Of a stretch of DNA of 64,000 nucleotides, positions 1 to 11,100 are shown piece after piece. The notes under the pieces were generated by a model. It was not told the origin of the DNA and searched no databases. It worked only from the letters and a program-made list of their open reading frames with translations. Both the position numbers and the translations under genes were made by a program. The stretch lies in assembly GCF_014384885.1 (NCBI RefSeq), contig NZ_JACRST010000014.1, positions 3,551 through 67,550 of the forward strand, given 5' to 3'. This DNA is from Ligaoa zhengdingensis (GTDB lineage: Bacteria; Bacillota; Clostridia; Oscillospirales; Ruminococcaceae). How positions within the stretch are numbered: the stretch's first letter is position 1; each line of letters starts with the position of its first letter.

Positions 1-2
1 AC

Positions 3-1946
3 CCGGTGCATTGGTATCCCTGGGGCGACGAGGCGTTCCAGGCCGCCCGCCGGGAGGATAAGCCGATCTTTCTCTCCGTCGGCTATTCCACCTGCCATTG
101 GTGCCATGTGATGGAGCGGGAATCCTTTGAAGATGAAGAGGCCGCGGCGCTCCTCAACCGGGCGTTTCTTGCAATCAAGGTGGACCGGGAGGAGCGGCCG
201 GATGTGGACGCTGTTTATATGGCGGTATGCCAGGCGCTGACCGGGTCCGGCGGATGGCCGCTCACCATTCTGATGACCCCGGATCAAAAACCGTTTTGGG
301 CGGGTACCTATCTGCCCAAGCGCAGCCGCTACGGCCAGACGGGCCTGATGGAGCTTTTGGAGCGGGTGGAAGCCCTCTGGAATACCGGCCGGGAACAGCT
401 CTTGCAGGCCGGGGACGAGATTGCGGCCCACATCGCCCGCCCCGAAAACACGCGGGCATCGGAGCCGGACAAGGAATTGCTGCACGAGGCTGTGAAGCTG
501 TTCCGCCGCAGCTTCGACGGCAAAGACGGAGGTTTTGGGGCGGCGCCCAAATTTCCAACGCCCCACAACCTTTTGTTTCTTATGGAGTATGCAGGGCTGG
601 AAGGCGCCCCAGATTCCCTCCACATGGCGGAAACAACCCTCGTTCAGATGGCGAGGGGAGGGCTGTTCGACCAGATCGGCGGTGGATTTTCGCGTTACTC
701 CACGGACAAGCGGTGGCTGGCGCCCCACTTTGAAAAGATGCTCTACGACAATGCGCTGCTTGCCTACACCTACCTAGAGGCGTTTCAGCGGACGGAGCGA
801 CAGTTCTACCGGGTTGTGGTCGAACGCACGCTGGATTATGTCCTGCGGGAGCTCACCGGCCCATCGGGGGAGTTCTACTGCGGCCAGGATGCCGACAGCG
901 ACGGTGAGGAGGGCGGATATTACCTGTTTACACCGGGCGAGGTGGAGCGGGTACTTTCTGCAGGGGAGAGTAACTTGTTTTGCAAGTGGTACGGAATCAC
1001 CCAGCAGGGCAACTTTGAGGGAAAGTGCATCCCGAACCTGCTGATGAACCCCGATTATGATCGGGAACCGCCCGAGCTCGCCCAGGTACGCCAAAAGCTG
1101 TACGAGTACCGCCTGAACCGCACCAAGCTACACCGGGACGACAAGGTGTTGACCGCCTGGAACGCCCTGATGATAGCAGCCCTGGCAAAGGCGTACCGGG
1201 TGCTGGGGGAAACGAAGTATCTGGATGCTGCATGCCGTGCACGGGATTTTATCCGTGAGAATATCGCCCTTCCGGATGGGCGGCTCCGGCTGCGCTGGCG
1301 GGAAGGGGAGGCCGCACATGCCGGGCAGTTGGACGATTATGCGTTTTACGCCTGGGCACTGTTGGAGCTCTACGCTGCAAATTTTGATGCCTCCTGCCTG
1401 ATGGAGGCGGTGTCGCTTGCGGAACAGATGAGGGAACACTTTTGGGATGAACAGCGCGGCGGCTTTTATCTCACCGCCAACGATGCGGAACAGCTCATCG
1501 CCCGGCCGAAAGAGACGTATGACGGCGCGATGCCCTCCGGGAATTCGGTCGCCGGGTTGGTGCTGGTCCGGCTGTGGAAACTGACCGGAGAGGAAAAATG
1601 GTCAGAGCTTGCAGGCCGTCAGCTATCGTTTTTGGCTGGCAGCGCGCAGGAGTATCCGGCGGGTTTCAGCTTCGCGCTGCTGTCAATTTGCGAAATGCTC
1701 TATCCCTCGCGGGAGATGGTCTGTGTCACGGCGAACGGCGTGCCGGATGGACTGTGTAAGCTCAGCGAACAGAACCGGCTGCACACCCTGCTCAAGTCTC
1801 GAGAAAACGCGGATTTGCTGACACAGGCTGTACCGTTCACGGAGCACTATTCCGTGCCGAAATCGGGGAATGCTTTTTATCTCTGCAAAAACGGTGCCTG
1901 CGCCGCCCCGGTTTACGATCTAGAGGAGCTCAAGCGAATGATATAG
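3..1946 (+). CDS. DUF255 thioredoxin-fold / alpha-barrel protein (YyaL family), 5' end outside the window
   Basis: The reading frame is open to the first base of the window, and the codons just before the GTG at 6 give Pro-Val, matching the family's usual NPVxWYPW start. The GTG is therefore internal and the true start lies upstream. Near the N terminus is CHWC (about residues 30-33 counted from the GTG), the CxxC site of a thioredoxin-like DUF255 domain. The remaining 500 or so residues are rich in paired helices with aromatic and Gly-Gly segments, as expected of the (alpha/alpha)6 barrel of this family. Bacterial members are about 600-690 residues, so little is missing. The biochemical role of the family is not settled. 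It ends convergent to the next gene. Confidence 0.9.
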   Translation, partial: PVHWYPWGDEAFQAARREDKPIFLSVGYSTCHWCHVMERESFEDEEAAALLNRAFLAIKVDREERPDVDAVYMAVCQALTGSGGWPLTILMTPDQKPFWAGTYLPKRSRYGQTGLMELLERVEALWNTGREQLLQAGDEIAAHIARPENTRASEPDKELLHEAVKLFRRSFDGKDGGFGAAPKFPTPHNLLFLMEYAGLEGAPDSLHMAETTLVQMARGGLFDQIGGGFSRYSTDKRWLAPHFEKMLYDNALLAYTYLEAFQRTERQFYRVVVERTLDYVLRELTGPSGEFYCGQDADSDGEEGGYYLFTPGEVERVLSAGESNLFCKWYGITQQGNFEGKCIPNLLMNPDYDREPPELAQVRQKLYEYRLNRTKLHRDDKVLTAWNALMIAALAKAYRVLGETKYLDAACRARDFIRENIALPDGRLRLRWREGEAAHAGQLDDYAFYAWALLELYAANFDASCLMEAVSLAEQMREHFWDEQRGGFYLTANDAEQLIARPKETYDGAMPSGNSVAGLVLVRLWKLTGEEKWSELAGRQLSFLAGSAQEYPAGFSFALLSICEMLYPSREMVCVTANGVPDGLCKLSEQNRLHTLLKSRENADLLTQAVPFTEHYSVPKSGNAFYLCKNGACAAPVYDLEELKRMI

Positions 1947-2075
1947 AAGTAGCGAGGCCACTATTTTCTACGCGCATCCGGGCACTTCGTGCCCTGGCGC
2001 TTTCGATTCTAAGGTCGTGGGGCGCCTAACGCCTCACATGGCCGCTTTTTATATCTTGCCCTGGGGCGAGATATA
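1947..2075. other. Convergent intergenic spacer with several inverted repeats
   Basis: No gene is seen between the two convergent genes. The spacer holds GGGCAC-TTC-GTGCCC inside an outer GCGC pair (about 1971-2000), a GGCG-CCTAA-CGCC hairpin (about 2024-2036), and ATATCT...AGATAT around a G/C core (2051-2074). It could be a terminator region, a small repetitive element or a structured RNA. I do not recognise a known RNA family. Confidence 0.4.
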
Positions 2076-2110
2076 AAAAAACCGCCTCTTCACAAAATGG
2101 AGAGGCAGTT
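2074..2110 (-). terminator. Rho-independent terminator of the siroheme reductase gene
   Basis: GCCTCT (2084-2089) pairs with AGAGGC (2101-2106) around an 11-base loop. On the minus strand it is followed by a run of seven T. A shorter T-run on the + side means it may also act on the upstream gene. Confidence 0.7.
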
Positions 2111-2127
2111 TTGCTCGCTGCTTTATT

Positions 2128-3057
2128 TTAAGACCGCTGCTTCACGGGTGCAGCCAGAATTTCGTCTTTTCTCTGTAAAAGTGTGTCGGAGAACAGTTCC
2201 TGCTCCAGTTTCTCAACCCCAATCCGGTCAATGGCGGCTCCCAAGCGCTCCTTTTGGCAGGCGTTTTCTTTGAACCAAAGCATGGTCTTTTCCAACAGTG
2301 GGAAGATTTCGTCCTCCTCCACCATGCGGGAAAGGGCGGTGCCCATGCGGGTGTGCTTGCCCCAGGTACCGCCTACAAAAATTTGATACAGCACGTGGTC
2401 GTGGCGCTCCACCGCACCAAAGGGGCATTTGCCGGTGCACACCCCGCAGGTTTTGCAGGTATCGTCTATCACCAGCTTTCCGCCTTTTAACGAGGCGGCC
2501 TTTACCGGGCAGCATTTTTCTATTTGGCAAACCTTGCAGCCCCGGCATTTTTCATCGCTGTAATGCGGCGCACGGTGCCCTTCAACGCCAAAGTCGTTCA
2601 AGCTGGGCTTCATGCAGCTGTTGGGGCAGCCGCCCACAGCGATTTTAAATTTATGGGGCAGCTTCACGTCCCGCCACCCTTCGTAATAGCGTTGATGAAT
2701 TTCCCTGGCCATAGCCTGGGTGTCAAAATTTCCATAGACACAGGTCGTGCCCTTACAGGCGGTGACTGGCCTGATCTTGGCGCCGGTTCCCCCAAATTGC
2801 AGCCCGCGTTCCGCCGCGTAGGCCACCGCGCCTTCTATGTTTTCGTAGGGGATCCCCACAATTTCTGCGGTGAGCCTGGTGGTAAAGGCCACTTTGCCGC
2901 TGCCAAATCGATCGGCTATTTCTGAAATCACCTGCAAATCCGCCGCGCTGAACACGCAGCCGGCGGGCACAATGCGGCCGGAAAATTCTTCCGTCCCCCT
3001 GTTAAGTAAAAAGCCCATCGCTTTTACTTCGGCAATTTGTGCTGGTTTCAACGACAT
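2128..3057 (-). CDS. Nitrite/sulfite reductase-like protein with siroheme-type and ferredoxin [4Fe-4S] motifs
   Basis: A 309-residue protein. The start is the second of two in-frame ATGs (3057), which sits nine bases after an AGAAAGG ribosome site; the ATG at 3066 abuts that site. The N-terminal half resembles the ferredoxin-like half-domain of siroheme reductases. The middle carries CKGTTC (Cys-x4-Cys) and GGCPNSC (Cys-x3-Cys), the pattern that holds the siroheme-bridged cluster. The C-terminal half has two ferredoxin motifs, CRGCKVC followed by CC-Pro, and a textbook CKTCGVCTGKCP. It resembles AsrC-like anaerobic sulfite reductase subunits, but no AsrA or AsrB partner is present. Whether the substrate is sulfite, nitrite or another compound cannot be told. 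The divergent LysR gene is the likely regulator. Confidence 0.8.
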   Translation of the reverse strand: MSLKPAQIAEVKAMGFLLNRGTEEFSGRIVPAGCVFSAADLQVISEIADRFGSGKVAFTTRLTAEIVGIPYENIEGAVAYAAERGLQFGGTGAKIRPVTACKGTTCVYGNFDTQAMAREIHQRYYEGWRDVKLPHKFKIAVGGCPNSCMKPSLNDFGVEGHRAPHYSDEKCRGCKVCQIEKCCPVKAASLKGGKLVIDDTCKTCGVCTGKCPFGAVERHDHVLYQIFVGGTWGKHTRMGTALSRMVEEDEIFPLLEKTMLWFKENACQKERLGAAIDRIGVEKLEQELFSDTLLQRKDEILAAPVKQRS

Positions 3058-3178
3058 TTTTACCATCCTTTCTCTTTTTCACACATTTCCTATTGTACAC
3101 CCAGCCAGTTATTTTGTATAATATCAATATCGCGTTGTTTTAATAGGTAAATAGCTATAGATGGAAGGGGAAAACAGA

Positions 3179-4042
3179 ATGACGCAACGCCTGCTGTATA
3201 TCTTTCTGGCGGTGGTGGATGAAGGAACTATGAGCGCAGCCGCCAAAAAACTTTATATTGCCCAGCCTTCCATCAGCGGGGCTATCGCAGAGTTGGAGCG
3301 GCACTACAACACAAAATTGTTTGACCGTCTGGGTCGCCGCTTATACCTCACCGAAGCGGGGCGCAGGCTGAGCATCCATGCCCGCCGCCTGCTGGAAATG
3401 GAGCGGCAGATGGAGCTGGAGATGCGGGAGAACGCCCAAAATACGCCCCTGCGCCTGGGCGCCACTGTGACCGTGGGAGCCACCATTTTAAGCGGCATTA
3501 TCAAGCGTCTCAACAGCCCTGCCGCCCCCTTTGTGCGCATCGATAATTCCGCAGAAATAGAAACCCTGCTGCTGAAAAGTGAATTGGACGCGGCGCTGGT
3601 GGAGGGCTGTGTCCACAGCCCGGACCTGCTGGTAAAACCGGTGATTCAAGATGAGCTGATTTTGCTGTGCCCACCGGGACATCCGTTTGCTCAAAAGCGG
3701 GAAATTTCGCTGCACATGCTGGACCAGCAGCCCTTTATCCTGCGGGAAGCCGGCAGCGGGACCCGATCCCTTTTTGAAGAAACCCTGCGCAGCCATAACA
3801 TCGCCATCCGGCAGCAATGGGTATGCAGCAGCCCTGCCGCGATTTTGCAGGCGGTGGAAAATGGCCTCGGACTCACAGTTATCAGCCGCCGCTTGGCGCA
3901 GGAGAAAATGGACCAGGGCAGGGTGTGCGGGGTGGCTTTTGAAAACCATTGCTTGCAGAGGGATTTCAGCCTGGTCTATCACCGGGATAAATATTTGACG
4001 CCTCAGCTTTTGGAGTTTTTTGTTCAATGTGAAGAGGTCTGA
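3179..4042 (+). CDS. LysR-family transcriptional regulator
   Basis: A 287-residue protein starting at ATG 3179, which follows a GAAGGGG ribosome site; the in-frame ATG at 3161 lies before that site. The first 60 residues form the LysR winged helix, including AAKKLYIAQPSISGAI and LFDRLGRRLYLTEAG. The rest is the periplasmic-binding-like effector domain. It is divergent from the siroheme reductase across about 120 bp, the usual geometry in which a LysR protein controls its neighbour. The effector is unknown; sulfite, nitrite or a sulfur metabolite would be plausible. Confidence 0.88.
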   Translation: MTQRLLYIFLAVVDEGTMSAAAKKLYIAQPSISGAIAELERHYNTKLFDRLGRRLYLTEAGRRLSIHARRLLEMERQMELEMRENAQNTPLRLGATVTVGATILSGIIKRLNSPAAPFVRIDNSAEIETLLLKSELDAALVEGCVHSPDLLVKPVIQDELILLCPPGHPFAQKREISLHMLDQQPFILREAGSGTRSLFEETLRSHNIAIRQQWVCSSPAAILQAVENGLGLTVISRRLAQEKMDQGRVCGVAFENHCLQRDFSLVYHRDKYLTPQLLEFFVQCEEV

Positions 4043-4481
4043 TTTTGCTGTAAAAAGGCACGGCAATAGGCTGTGTGCTCTCCGCGGCGCAGCCTTAAAG
4101 CAGGTTTTATAACCCATAAAAGCGCAACAGGGCAGCCAGGATTTTTCCTAGCCGCCCTGCACTGATGCGGTAAAGTTACTATTTAACGGGACCAATGAGA
4201 TGTTGAACTATATTCAGCTTCAAGACACCGATCCCGTGGCGTTGTGGCTGGTGGTTTGATAAAGAACGATATCTTGTGGAATGTTTTTTCCTGAGGCTCA
4301 AGACCTTCACGCGTATTGCACCAGATATGAAAAGAAAGCACGTTTCTTTGCTGCTGCTCTCTCTTGCATCTTCGTTTGGTCACTTTGATAATTTTAAAGC
4401 AGACTTTAGTGCGTCCGCCATTCCGCCATCCTCGCATTTATATGACACAGGCTATAGTTCTTGCTTTTACAACGAGATTCG
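4043..4481. other. Gene-free spacer before the B12 riboswitch
   Basis: No convincing gene is present. CAGGGC (4128-4133) pairs imperfectly with GCCCTG (4154-4159) around an AGGA-TTTT-TCCT tip. This may end LysR transcription, although no T-run follows. The rest is AT-richer than its neighbours, with only short frames that lack ribosome sites. Confidence 0.45.
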
Positions 4482-4510
4482 TTGACATTCGCGATTGGAT
4501 GTAGTATAAT
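4482..4510 (+). promoter_or_regulatory. Sigma-70/SigA promoter of the riboswitch transcript
   Basis: Perfect TTGACA (4482-4487) and perfect TATAAT (4505-4510) with the ideal 17-base spacer, about 25 bases before the first riboswitch stem. Confidence 0.9.
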
Positions 4511-4534
4511 CTTCCTTAACAACTGAATAGAACT

Positions 4535-4702
4535 ATATCAAGTGCTCTGCCCACAGGCGCAGAGATAATAGGGAATTGGGTGAGAATCCCAAACGGACCC
4601 GCCGCTGTAAACGTGGAGTGCAGCTTTTATTATGTCACTGAGCAATCGCTTGGGAAGACGAAGCTGCGTGAGGATGCGTGAGCCAGAAGACCTGCTTGGT
4701 AT
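4535..4702 (+). promoter_or_regulatory. Cobalamin riboswitch (class I) upstream of the giant surface protein
   Basis: P1 is ATATCAAG (4535-4542) pairing with CTTGGTAT (4695-4702). Between them lie the family landmarks in order: GGGTGAGAATCCC, ACGGACCCGCCGCTGTAA, TGGGAAGACGAAG and the B12-box version GAGCCAGAAGACCTGC. A hairpin (CAAACT 4714-4719 with AGTTTG 4731-4736) follows where the kissing loop is expected. By family knowledge, bound cobalamin should lower expression of the downstream gene. Confidence 0.93.
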
Positions 4703-4742
4703 TTCACTGGAAGCAAACTACGTGGAGAACAGTTTGTGAGGG

Positions 4743-4813
4743 GGCGTTTTTCGCCTTTTGTTGTTGCGAATACGTGCGACGGTCAGAATTTTCTGATCGT
4801 CGCATTTTGTTTT
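4743..4813 (+). terminator. Two consecutive hairpins with T-runs in the riboswitch expression platform
   Basis: The first is GGCG-TTTTT-CGCC plus TTTT (4743-4759), short and weak. The second is GCGACGGTCAGAA pairing with TTCTGATCGTCGC (4776-4803), then ATTTTGTTTT. They are positioned to stop the transcript when ligand is bound. Confidence 0.7.
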
Positions 4814-4859
4814 GCAGGGCAGATCGCGGAAAGAGCTGACGTATAGCTGTGAAAACGGA

Positions 4860-4900
4860 CGGCCGTGGAAACTTTGGTTTCCGCGGCCGTTTTGATTTTT
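4860..4900 (+). terminator. Strong third terminator hairpin in the leader
   Basis: A 13-base arm at 4860-4872 pairs with 4877-4889 around a TTTG loop, then TTTTGATTTTTT. Another 12-base-pair hairpin with a CAT loop follows at 4973-4999 without a clear T-run. Between 4703 and 5101 I see no gene. Confidence 0.75.
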
Positions 4901-5101
4901 TAAATACAATCGGCTGTCCCACCGTTCTGACCGCAAATTTGCCTCTGAACAAGTATGAAAAAAGGAGATTCCGACTTTGAGCGCCATGCGCTCAAAGTCT
5001 CTCTTATGGGAGGTGTGGCCGATCGTTTCGCACATGGCGGTATCCATACATTCAGCAGAAGAAAAACATTGATTGAGGATCAGTGAAAGGGGTAGAATTT
5101 G

Positions 5102-8100
5102 ATGAAATCAAGTTTTAAAATGCGGAGATTAAACCGCATTGTGTCCTTGGTACTAAGCATCGTGCTGGCATTTTCCCAGTTTTCGGTCTTAGTTTATGCG
5201 AACGACACAGGGATGAATGCGGGTTGGGCTATTTCCCCCCGGATCGAAAGTGAAACTCATCAGGAAAACAATGAAGAACTGGTAACGGACAGCAAAGCAG
5301 AGAATCGGCCAGAAGCTCCACCCGCAATAGAAGGTGGTTCCGATTCCAAAGAAGAGGATCGTCCGGACGATCCGGGGAACCAGCCGACGCCGGAATGCAC
5401 CTGCGAGGTGTCGGAGGGCGAATCCCACACGGAGGATTGCCCGCTGTATGTGGGGCCGTTTGAAGCCTCTGCGACAGTTGAGGGCGTCATCGTAGAAGTG
5501 AAAGCGGATACAGGCGTGCTGCCAGCTGGCGTTTGCATGGAGGTCCGGGCCATTGTGGACGAGGGCGAGACCGCACAAATCCGAGAGGCCATTGAGAGTC
5601 AACTGGACGGCGGAAGAGTCATTCGCAGGATTAATTCCTATGACATCAGCTTCTGGAGTTATGGGGAAAAGGCCCATAGCACGGATTGTGCGTCGCTGAG
5701 CGGGGAGAACTGCAATTGTGGCTCTCAATCGGGGAAGGCATTGGAGGTCCAGCCGGACAACGCCAAGGGCTCTGTTACTGTGACATTCCGTGAGATCGAG
5801 GCGGAGGATCCGGAGACGCTGGAGGTGTTCCATGTGGACGCCCAAGTGGAATCGGCCGAAACTATGGAGATCACGGCGCAAGCAGATGCAGTTGTATTCC
5901 AGGCTCCGCACTTTTCGACCTATGCATTGGTGGAACTTGAGAATGCATTTGAAGCCGGAAACGGCAGTCGGGCGACCCCTTATGAGATCAAGACTGTGGA
6001 ACAACTAGAAAATCTTTCCGCATTGGTTGCGGCGGGAACGACTTTCGAATACAAGTACTTTAAGTTGACTTCAGACCTGGACCTTTCCGGCGTTTGCCAT
6101 CCGGCGGGACCAGGCGTTGAAGAAAAGAGCTGGAACCCCATCGGAACCAGCGCTTTTCGGGGTGGCGATTGGGAACCATGGGATCCTGCCAAGGGATTTG
6201 GCGGGTATTTCGACGGAGACGGGCATTCCGTTACCGAGCTTTATATCAACCGGCCCGAAGAGGATTTCCAGGGCCTTTTTGGATATGTACACAGCAATGG
6301 TTGGATTCAGAACCTATCAGTCTCAGGCACTGTGACTGGTAAGGACTATGTAGGAGCGATTGCGGGATTCTATTATGCGTACGGTAACGCAAAGAACTGC
6401 TATGCGGAATCGAAGGTGTCGGGACATGACTCCGTAGGTGGTCTCTTTGGACAATGTACAGGAATTATAGATTCCTGTGGCGGAGATATCGAGGTTCGTG
6501 GACGCCAGTTGGTGGGGGGCCTGGCCGGCTACGGCAGGAATGGGGCCCAGAGCTCCTTCTCGCAGGGAATTGTCTCCGGAGAAAGCAGTGTCGGTGGCCT
6601 GATCGGTGGCTCTGAAGATTCTGCGACCATTAAAAACTGCTACAGCATCGCGGAGGTATCGACGACCGGAGAAGCCCCGCTGGCCGGCGGCCTGGTGGGG
6701 GGTGACGCCAACCCGAAGATCCAGTACAGCTTCTATTATTGTGAAAGTACACGGATGGGCGTTGCGCCTTCCACACATACCGGCGCACTGACCGAGGCGA
6801 TGTACCTTTCAGATTCTGAGTTGGAGGGTGCGCGAGGAAGCGCCACTGATGCGGACGCTTTTCGCTATGGAGAGGCGATCTGGCGGCTGAACGGCGGCGC
6901 GAAGTTCAGCGGCATCTGGGAGCAGGGGGCGCGTTATCCGCAGCTCGCCTCGGGCGCGACCCCTTCGCAGACATACCGGGTGCGGCTGATTCCGTATACA
7001 CCGGAGACCTCCGCACCCGTGACCTTTACCAATGTGGACGAAAATATCAAGATTCTTCCCTATGACGGAGGGCAGCAGGTTTATGTCCCGTCCGCCGGCA
7101 TCAAGCTGGAGCTGGCAGGCGTCAGCGAGGCGGTCGTCTTTGAACCCGCGGACGCGGTGGAAAAGGATCCCGTGACCGGAGTTTACAGCATCACGGTGAG
7201 CGGCAATGTGGATATCGTTTACTATGTCGAGGAGGACCTGACCAAGCCCTCCACCGCTTGGTACAGCGACCTTGGGGCCGAGTTTACCCTGGTCCGCCTC
7301 TCGCAGCTGCAAGGGCTCCCGATATTGGTCAACAGCGGCGAGAGTATGTCGAATAAAACGATTATCCTCGGGGATGACATGGATCTCACCGGTATCCAGT
7401 GGACACCGATAGGCACTGAGGACGCTCCCTTCTCAGGGACGTTCAACGCCAACCACAAGACGATCAGCGGTCTGACCGTCGCCTCGGAAGATGGGTATGC
7501 AGGCCTGTTTGGATACACTTCTGGTGCCAAAATCTACGATCTCACCGTGACGGGAAGGGTCTCGGGAGGTGCGAACGGCGGCGATTATGTCGGCGGCATT
7601 GTAGGTTATATGGAAAAAGGATCACTATACAACAGCACATTCGGCAGCGAGGCAGAGCCTGGCTCTGTGTCGGGTCACGATTATGTGGGCGGGCTGGTTG
7701 GACACAGCACAGGTTCGATTGCAGCTCAGAGCGACTCCACCGCCGTCAGCCACGCGGCCGTCACCGGCAGGGATTACGTTGGCGGAATCGTGGGAGCCAT
7801 GACCACCGGCATCGCCACCTCGAGTAAGGCGGCGGTGAAAAATCTGGGTAAGGTATCCGGCAGGACCTATGTTGGCGGTATTGTAGGACGGACCACCGGA
7901 TCGCTGGCGACCAGCGGTTCCTCGATGGCCGTCAACGATGCGGATGTTGAAGGAACCTCCTACGTGGGCGGCCTAGTGGGCGAAAGCACCTCGACGGTTG
8001 GCGGCTCCTCTTCGATTGTGCAAAATAATGGGACCGTGACTGCGACGGGGATGCGCGTGGGCGGTATCGCGGGTTCTTCGTCCGGCAGTATCGGAAATCA

Positions 8101-11100
8101 GTCCGGCGGTACCTTAGAGAATCATGGCGCGGTTTCCGGCGGACAAAGCACGGGCGGTATTGTTGGCTATACGCAGAGCAATGTCTATCGCGGCGTCAGC
8201 GAAGCCGCCGTGACCGGTACGTCCCAGGTGGGCGGCATCGCGGGGTACAACGCCGGAACGATTGCCTATTGCCGCACTATGGTGAAGCCGGAGGGCGAGG
8301 ATAACACGCTCGGAGGGCTCGCAGGTTTCAACGCGGGCACGATCAAAAACAGCTATTCCTATCATTCTGGTGCGCTGGATGTCTGCGGATCGGCCAGCAC
8401 AGGAGAAGTTCGAAACAGCTTTTACTTGGCAGATGCGTCTATCGAGAATGCCTTTGGCGAGGCAAAGGCTGCCGGGGAATTTAACAAGAACAGCACTCTG
8501 TATGCGCTGAATCTGGATGAAACTGCGCACCGCAATTACTGGGTCGCGGGTGACGAGGGCTATCCTCTGCTTGGCAAGGATGGAACGGCGCTCTATCGCG
8601 TTCGTCTGCTCCCCTACACCGAGGGAACGGACCGTGGCCTGGTGGCGTTTGCCGCCTCCAATACGGTGCCGCCGGAGGGCGATTCCATTTATGTGGAGAA
8701 GGGCAGCAAGGTTGTGTTAGAGCTACAGGACACTCAAGGCCTGTTCTTGGTGCTGGATTCGGTGGTCACACCGGAGGGGGCCAGCTATGAAGTAACGGTT
8801 AATAAGGACATTGACGTCGTATTCGGACTAGGGAGCGATTTGAACGATGGGACGGCCTGGTATCTGGACAATCCCGGGTTGACCGCTTACGCCATCTTTT
8901 CGGAAAACCAGCTCAAGGGCCTTGCCAAATTGGTCAACGGAACGGCGGTGGATAAGGCCGGCAACGCCCACGGCGCCGTCAATTTTTCTGGTATAACCAT
9001 CACTCTGGGGGCGGACATCGACTTGGGTGGTACCGCATGGATCCCCATTGGCGACGAAGAGCATCCCTTCGCAGGCATCTTTCAGGGTGGCGGAAAGAGA
9101 ATCAGCGGACTACTGGTCGGCAGTAAGGAAGACTACCAAGGCTTGTTCGGTTATTCCACCGGAAAGATCAGCGACCTCGACGTGACAGGTTCGGTGACGG
9201 GCGCGGATTATGTCGGCGGTATCGTGGGCCGCACAACCGCTCCGCTCGACAACTGCACCTTTGGCGAAGAGGCGGGCACCAGCAGCGTATCGGGCCGTAG
9301 CTATGTGGGCGGTATCGTGGGATATGTCACGGGGTCCCTTGCTTCCAGCAATGCGAGTGAACTTGTAAACCATGCCTCGGTGACGGCGCTGGGCGACTAT
9401 GTCGGCGGCATCGCGGGCTATTCCTCCGGCGGCGCGGGTGCGGGAAGCGGCAGTGTACTGCGCAATACGGCCTCCATCCGGGGCGCGGGAAGCGTCGGCG
9501 GCATTATGGGCAATGCCTGGTATCAGGGCTATGGTGGCACGTCCCTGGGTGCGGGCCAGAAGTCAATAGTGGAAAACACCGGTTCGGTGACGGGCTCCGC
9601 TGATTGTGTCGGCGGCATCGTGGGACAAACCGGAGGACAGATTGGAAACGGGCGCCAATGTGTGGTTCACAATACGGGCGTGGTGGCAGGAAAACAGAAT
9701 GTGGGCGGCATCGTCGGCCTCTCCACATATGCGGACGCCAACGCAAACGCGGCCGTTTCACGCGGCTGGAATTCCGGCGCGGTTTCGGGCGTACAGAACG
9801 TGGGCGGCATTGCCGGATCAGCGTCCAGACTGGTCAAGTCCAGCTGGAACGAGGCGTCTGTGACCGGTTCCAGCGTGGTGGGCGCGATCTTGGGCGACGG
9901 CCCTCTCGTCTCGTTCAGCTACTCCACCGTGCCGATGACGTTGTTGGGCGACGATGAGGGAATGGTCAGCGACTCGTATTACTGCGCGGCAACGGAAGTT
10001 CCAGGTGCGAAGGGCGAGGCCAAGACCCCGGAGGTCTGCCTGAGCGGCGAGGTTGCATGGCTTCTGGATGGCGGAGACGCCATCCGTACCAATAATTGGA
10101 CGCAGGATGACACTGCTAGCGGACCGAGACTGGCTATCAGCGACAGCGATAAATCTGTGATCCGCTATCAGGTTACGCTGGATGCGGTGCTTCCGGGTGC
10201 GTCAGCAGTGTTGGAAGCGGACGCTGGGAAGTATCTTACCATGGAAACGGATGGTGTTGGCGCCGCGACCACCCAGGGCGCACGGCAGTGGGTCTACCTG
10301 TGGCAGGGGAACGAGATCCGGCTTGTGGTGACCACGCCGGCCGACGGCACGCATGTGCTCATGCCGGAACAAAACACCTTGGAGGTAGCAGGCCAGGTAA
10401 CGACTTATACCATCGTTCCAACAGCGAGTAAACCGACGCTTTCCTGCCGTTTTGGAACGGAGGGCATAGTTCCTGACTATAGTTGGTATGTCAAGGACGA
10501 TGGCACCCTAATGCCGGATCCCTACACCATTACAACGGCGGCCCAGCTGTTTGGATTGGCCCGGCTTGTCAACGGAACCGCGACCAAGGACGACCTACAT
10601 ATGCCGGAAGCGGATGGGACCGCTGCCCCTGCGGTGAACTTTGAGGAAAAAACGATTCAGCTCGGGGGAGACATTGATCTTGCATCCGCCGCTTGGACCG
10701 CGATCGGCAGCAAAACTGCACCCTTCGCCGGGACCTTCGACGGCAAGGATTTCCGGATCAGAGGATTAAACGTGGCCGGAAGTACAACCGCGGAATCAAC
10801 CACCAATTATTTGGGGCTATTGGGCTATGTGTCGGGTGCGACCATCCGCAACGTGACTGTGACCGGCATGGTGACGAATCCGAAGCAGTACACTGGCGGC
10901 ATTGCGGGATACGCGGCAGAGGGGAGCAGTTTTGAAAACTGCGTCTTCGGCGACTCGACGGGCGCCTTGGTATCCAAGCTGGTATGCGGTAACCAGGGCG
11001 GGGGTATCGTCGGCTCCATCGCATCATCGGCGGATAAGCCGACGACGCTGAAGAACTGTGCCAACTACGCCGAAATCTCGGGTGCTTCTAACGCTGCAGG

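Noticed and set aside
4183..4437. Possible transposase or small-gene remnant after the LysR gene
   Set aside because: Short frames on either strand show no transposase motif, no terminal repeats and no start site.
4955..5086. A 43-codon frame starting ATG just before the giant surface-protein gene
   Set aside because: No ribosome site in front and it runs through a perfect hairpin (4973-4999), so it is more likely leader RNA than a peptide gene.
7550..9900. CRISPR-like appearance of many short repeated units
   Set aside because: The repeats are in-frame codons for GLUG motifs, irregularly spaced and diverged; no cas genes are near.
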